Part shown: piece after piece, positions 63,925 to 64,000 of the stretch
Layout: the number at the start of each line of letters is the position of its first letter
Numbering within the stretch: position 1 is the first letter of the stretch
Source: Apis mellifera
Lineage: Eukaryota; Arthropoda; Insecta; Hymenoptera; Apidae
Assembly: GCF_003254395.2 (NCBI RefSeq)
Contig: NC_037643.1
Location: 16,977,463-17,041,462, forward strand
Length of the DNA stretch: 64,000 nt
Direction: 5' to 3'
Made by a program: the position numbers and the translations under genes
The notes under the pieces: model-generated
Seen by the model: only the letters and a program-made list of their open reading frames with translations
What the model was told of the DNA's origin: nothing
Databases searched by the model: none

Positions 63925-64000
63925 ATGGATTTTTCTCAGCATGTACCAAGAAAGCAAGGTGAATTAAGATCGAAGGCTGAGGAGATTAGAAAACTGCCAG
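63925..64000 (+). CDS. Partial first coding exon of an unidentified gene
   Basis: After a good acceptor (TTGCAG at 63895-63900) and 24 bases of leader, an ATG opens a frame of 25 codons plus one base that runs off the window. It starts MDFSQHVPRKQGELRSKAEE and continues with IRKLP. It is charged, coding-like, and ends in CCAG, a typical exon end. I do not recognise the family. The upstream gene body presumably includes non-coding 5' exons within the preceding kilobases. Confidence 0.5.
   Translation, partial: MDFSQHVPRKQGELRSKAEEIRKLP

Overview
This is nuclear DNA of an insect, most likely a honeybee (Apis) or close hymenopteran relative. It is very AT-rich, with long AT-rich non-coding stretches, split genes with short GT-AG introns, CpG-rich islands, and mariner-type relics. 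The encoded proteins are plainly arthropod orthologues. No bacterial, viral or organellar genes are seen.

Layout. 1-13.6 kb is non-coding: decayed tandem repeats, several GC-richer islands that may be regulatory (one has two Su(H)-type sites and a proneural-type E-box), and a tandem array with a unit of about 240 bp at 11.98-13.11 kb. 13.63-17.69 kb holds an unrecognised gene on the + strand, about 1,000 residues, with three tandem copies of a 67-residue protein repeat. A Tc1-like MITE follows it, and beyond that lies a probable extra terminal exon. 17.7-26.3 kb is non-coding. 26.3-29.4 kb is the single-exon zinc-finger gene nerfin-1 (- strand), with a long 3' region carrying microRNA-type sites. 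29.5-35.4 kb is non-coding.

35.4-49.9 kb is a dense cluster of four conserved genes: claspin (-), lin-7/veli (+), peroxisomal multifunctional enzyme type 2 (Mfe2/HSD17B4, +) and thymine DNA glycosylase (Thd1/TDG, -). Claspin and lin-7 are divergent and share about 950 bp. lin-7 and Mfe2 lie in tandem. Mfe2 and TDG converge. All exon junctions given were checked for frame. 49.9-63.9 kb is non-coding except for a truncated, internally deleted mariner sitting in a degenerate tandem repeat near 62.3-62.7 kb. The window closes with what looks like the first coding exon of another + strand gene.

The genes are not an operon. Claspin (replication checkpoint) and TDG (base excision repair, and demethylation where 5mC exists) are both genome-maintenance genes. 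Mfe2 does peroxisomal beta-oxidation, lin-7 is a polarity/synaptic scaffold, and nerfin-1 is a neuronal transcription factor. By eye the housekeeping cluster is CpG-poor and nerfin-1 is CpG-rich, the contrast expected in a genome with germline gene-body methylation. I found no previously undescribed multi-gene system. The most interesting items are the nerfin-1 3' site cluster, the repeat-containing orphan gene with its extra exon, and the small transposon derivatives.
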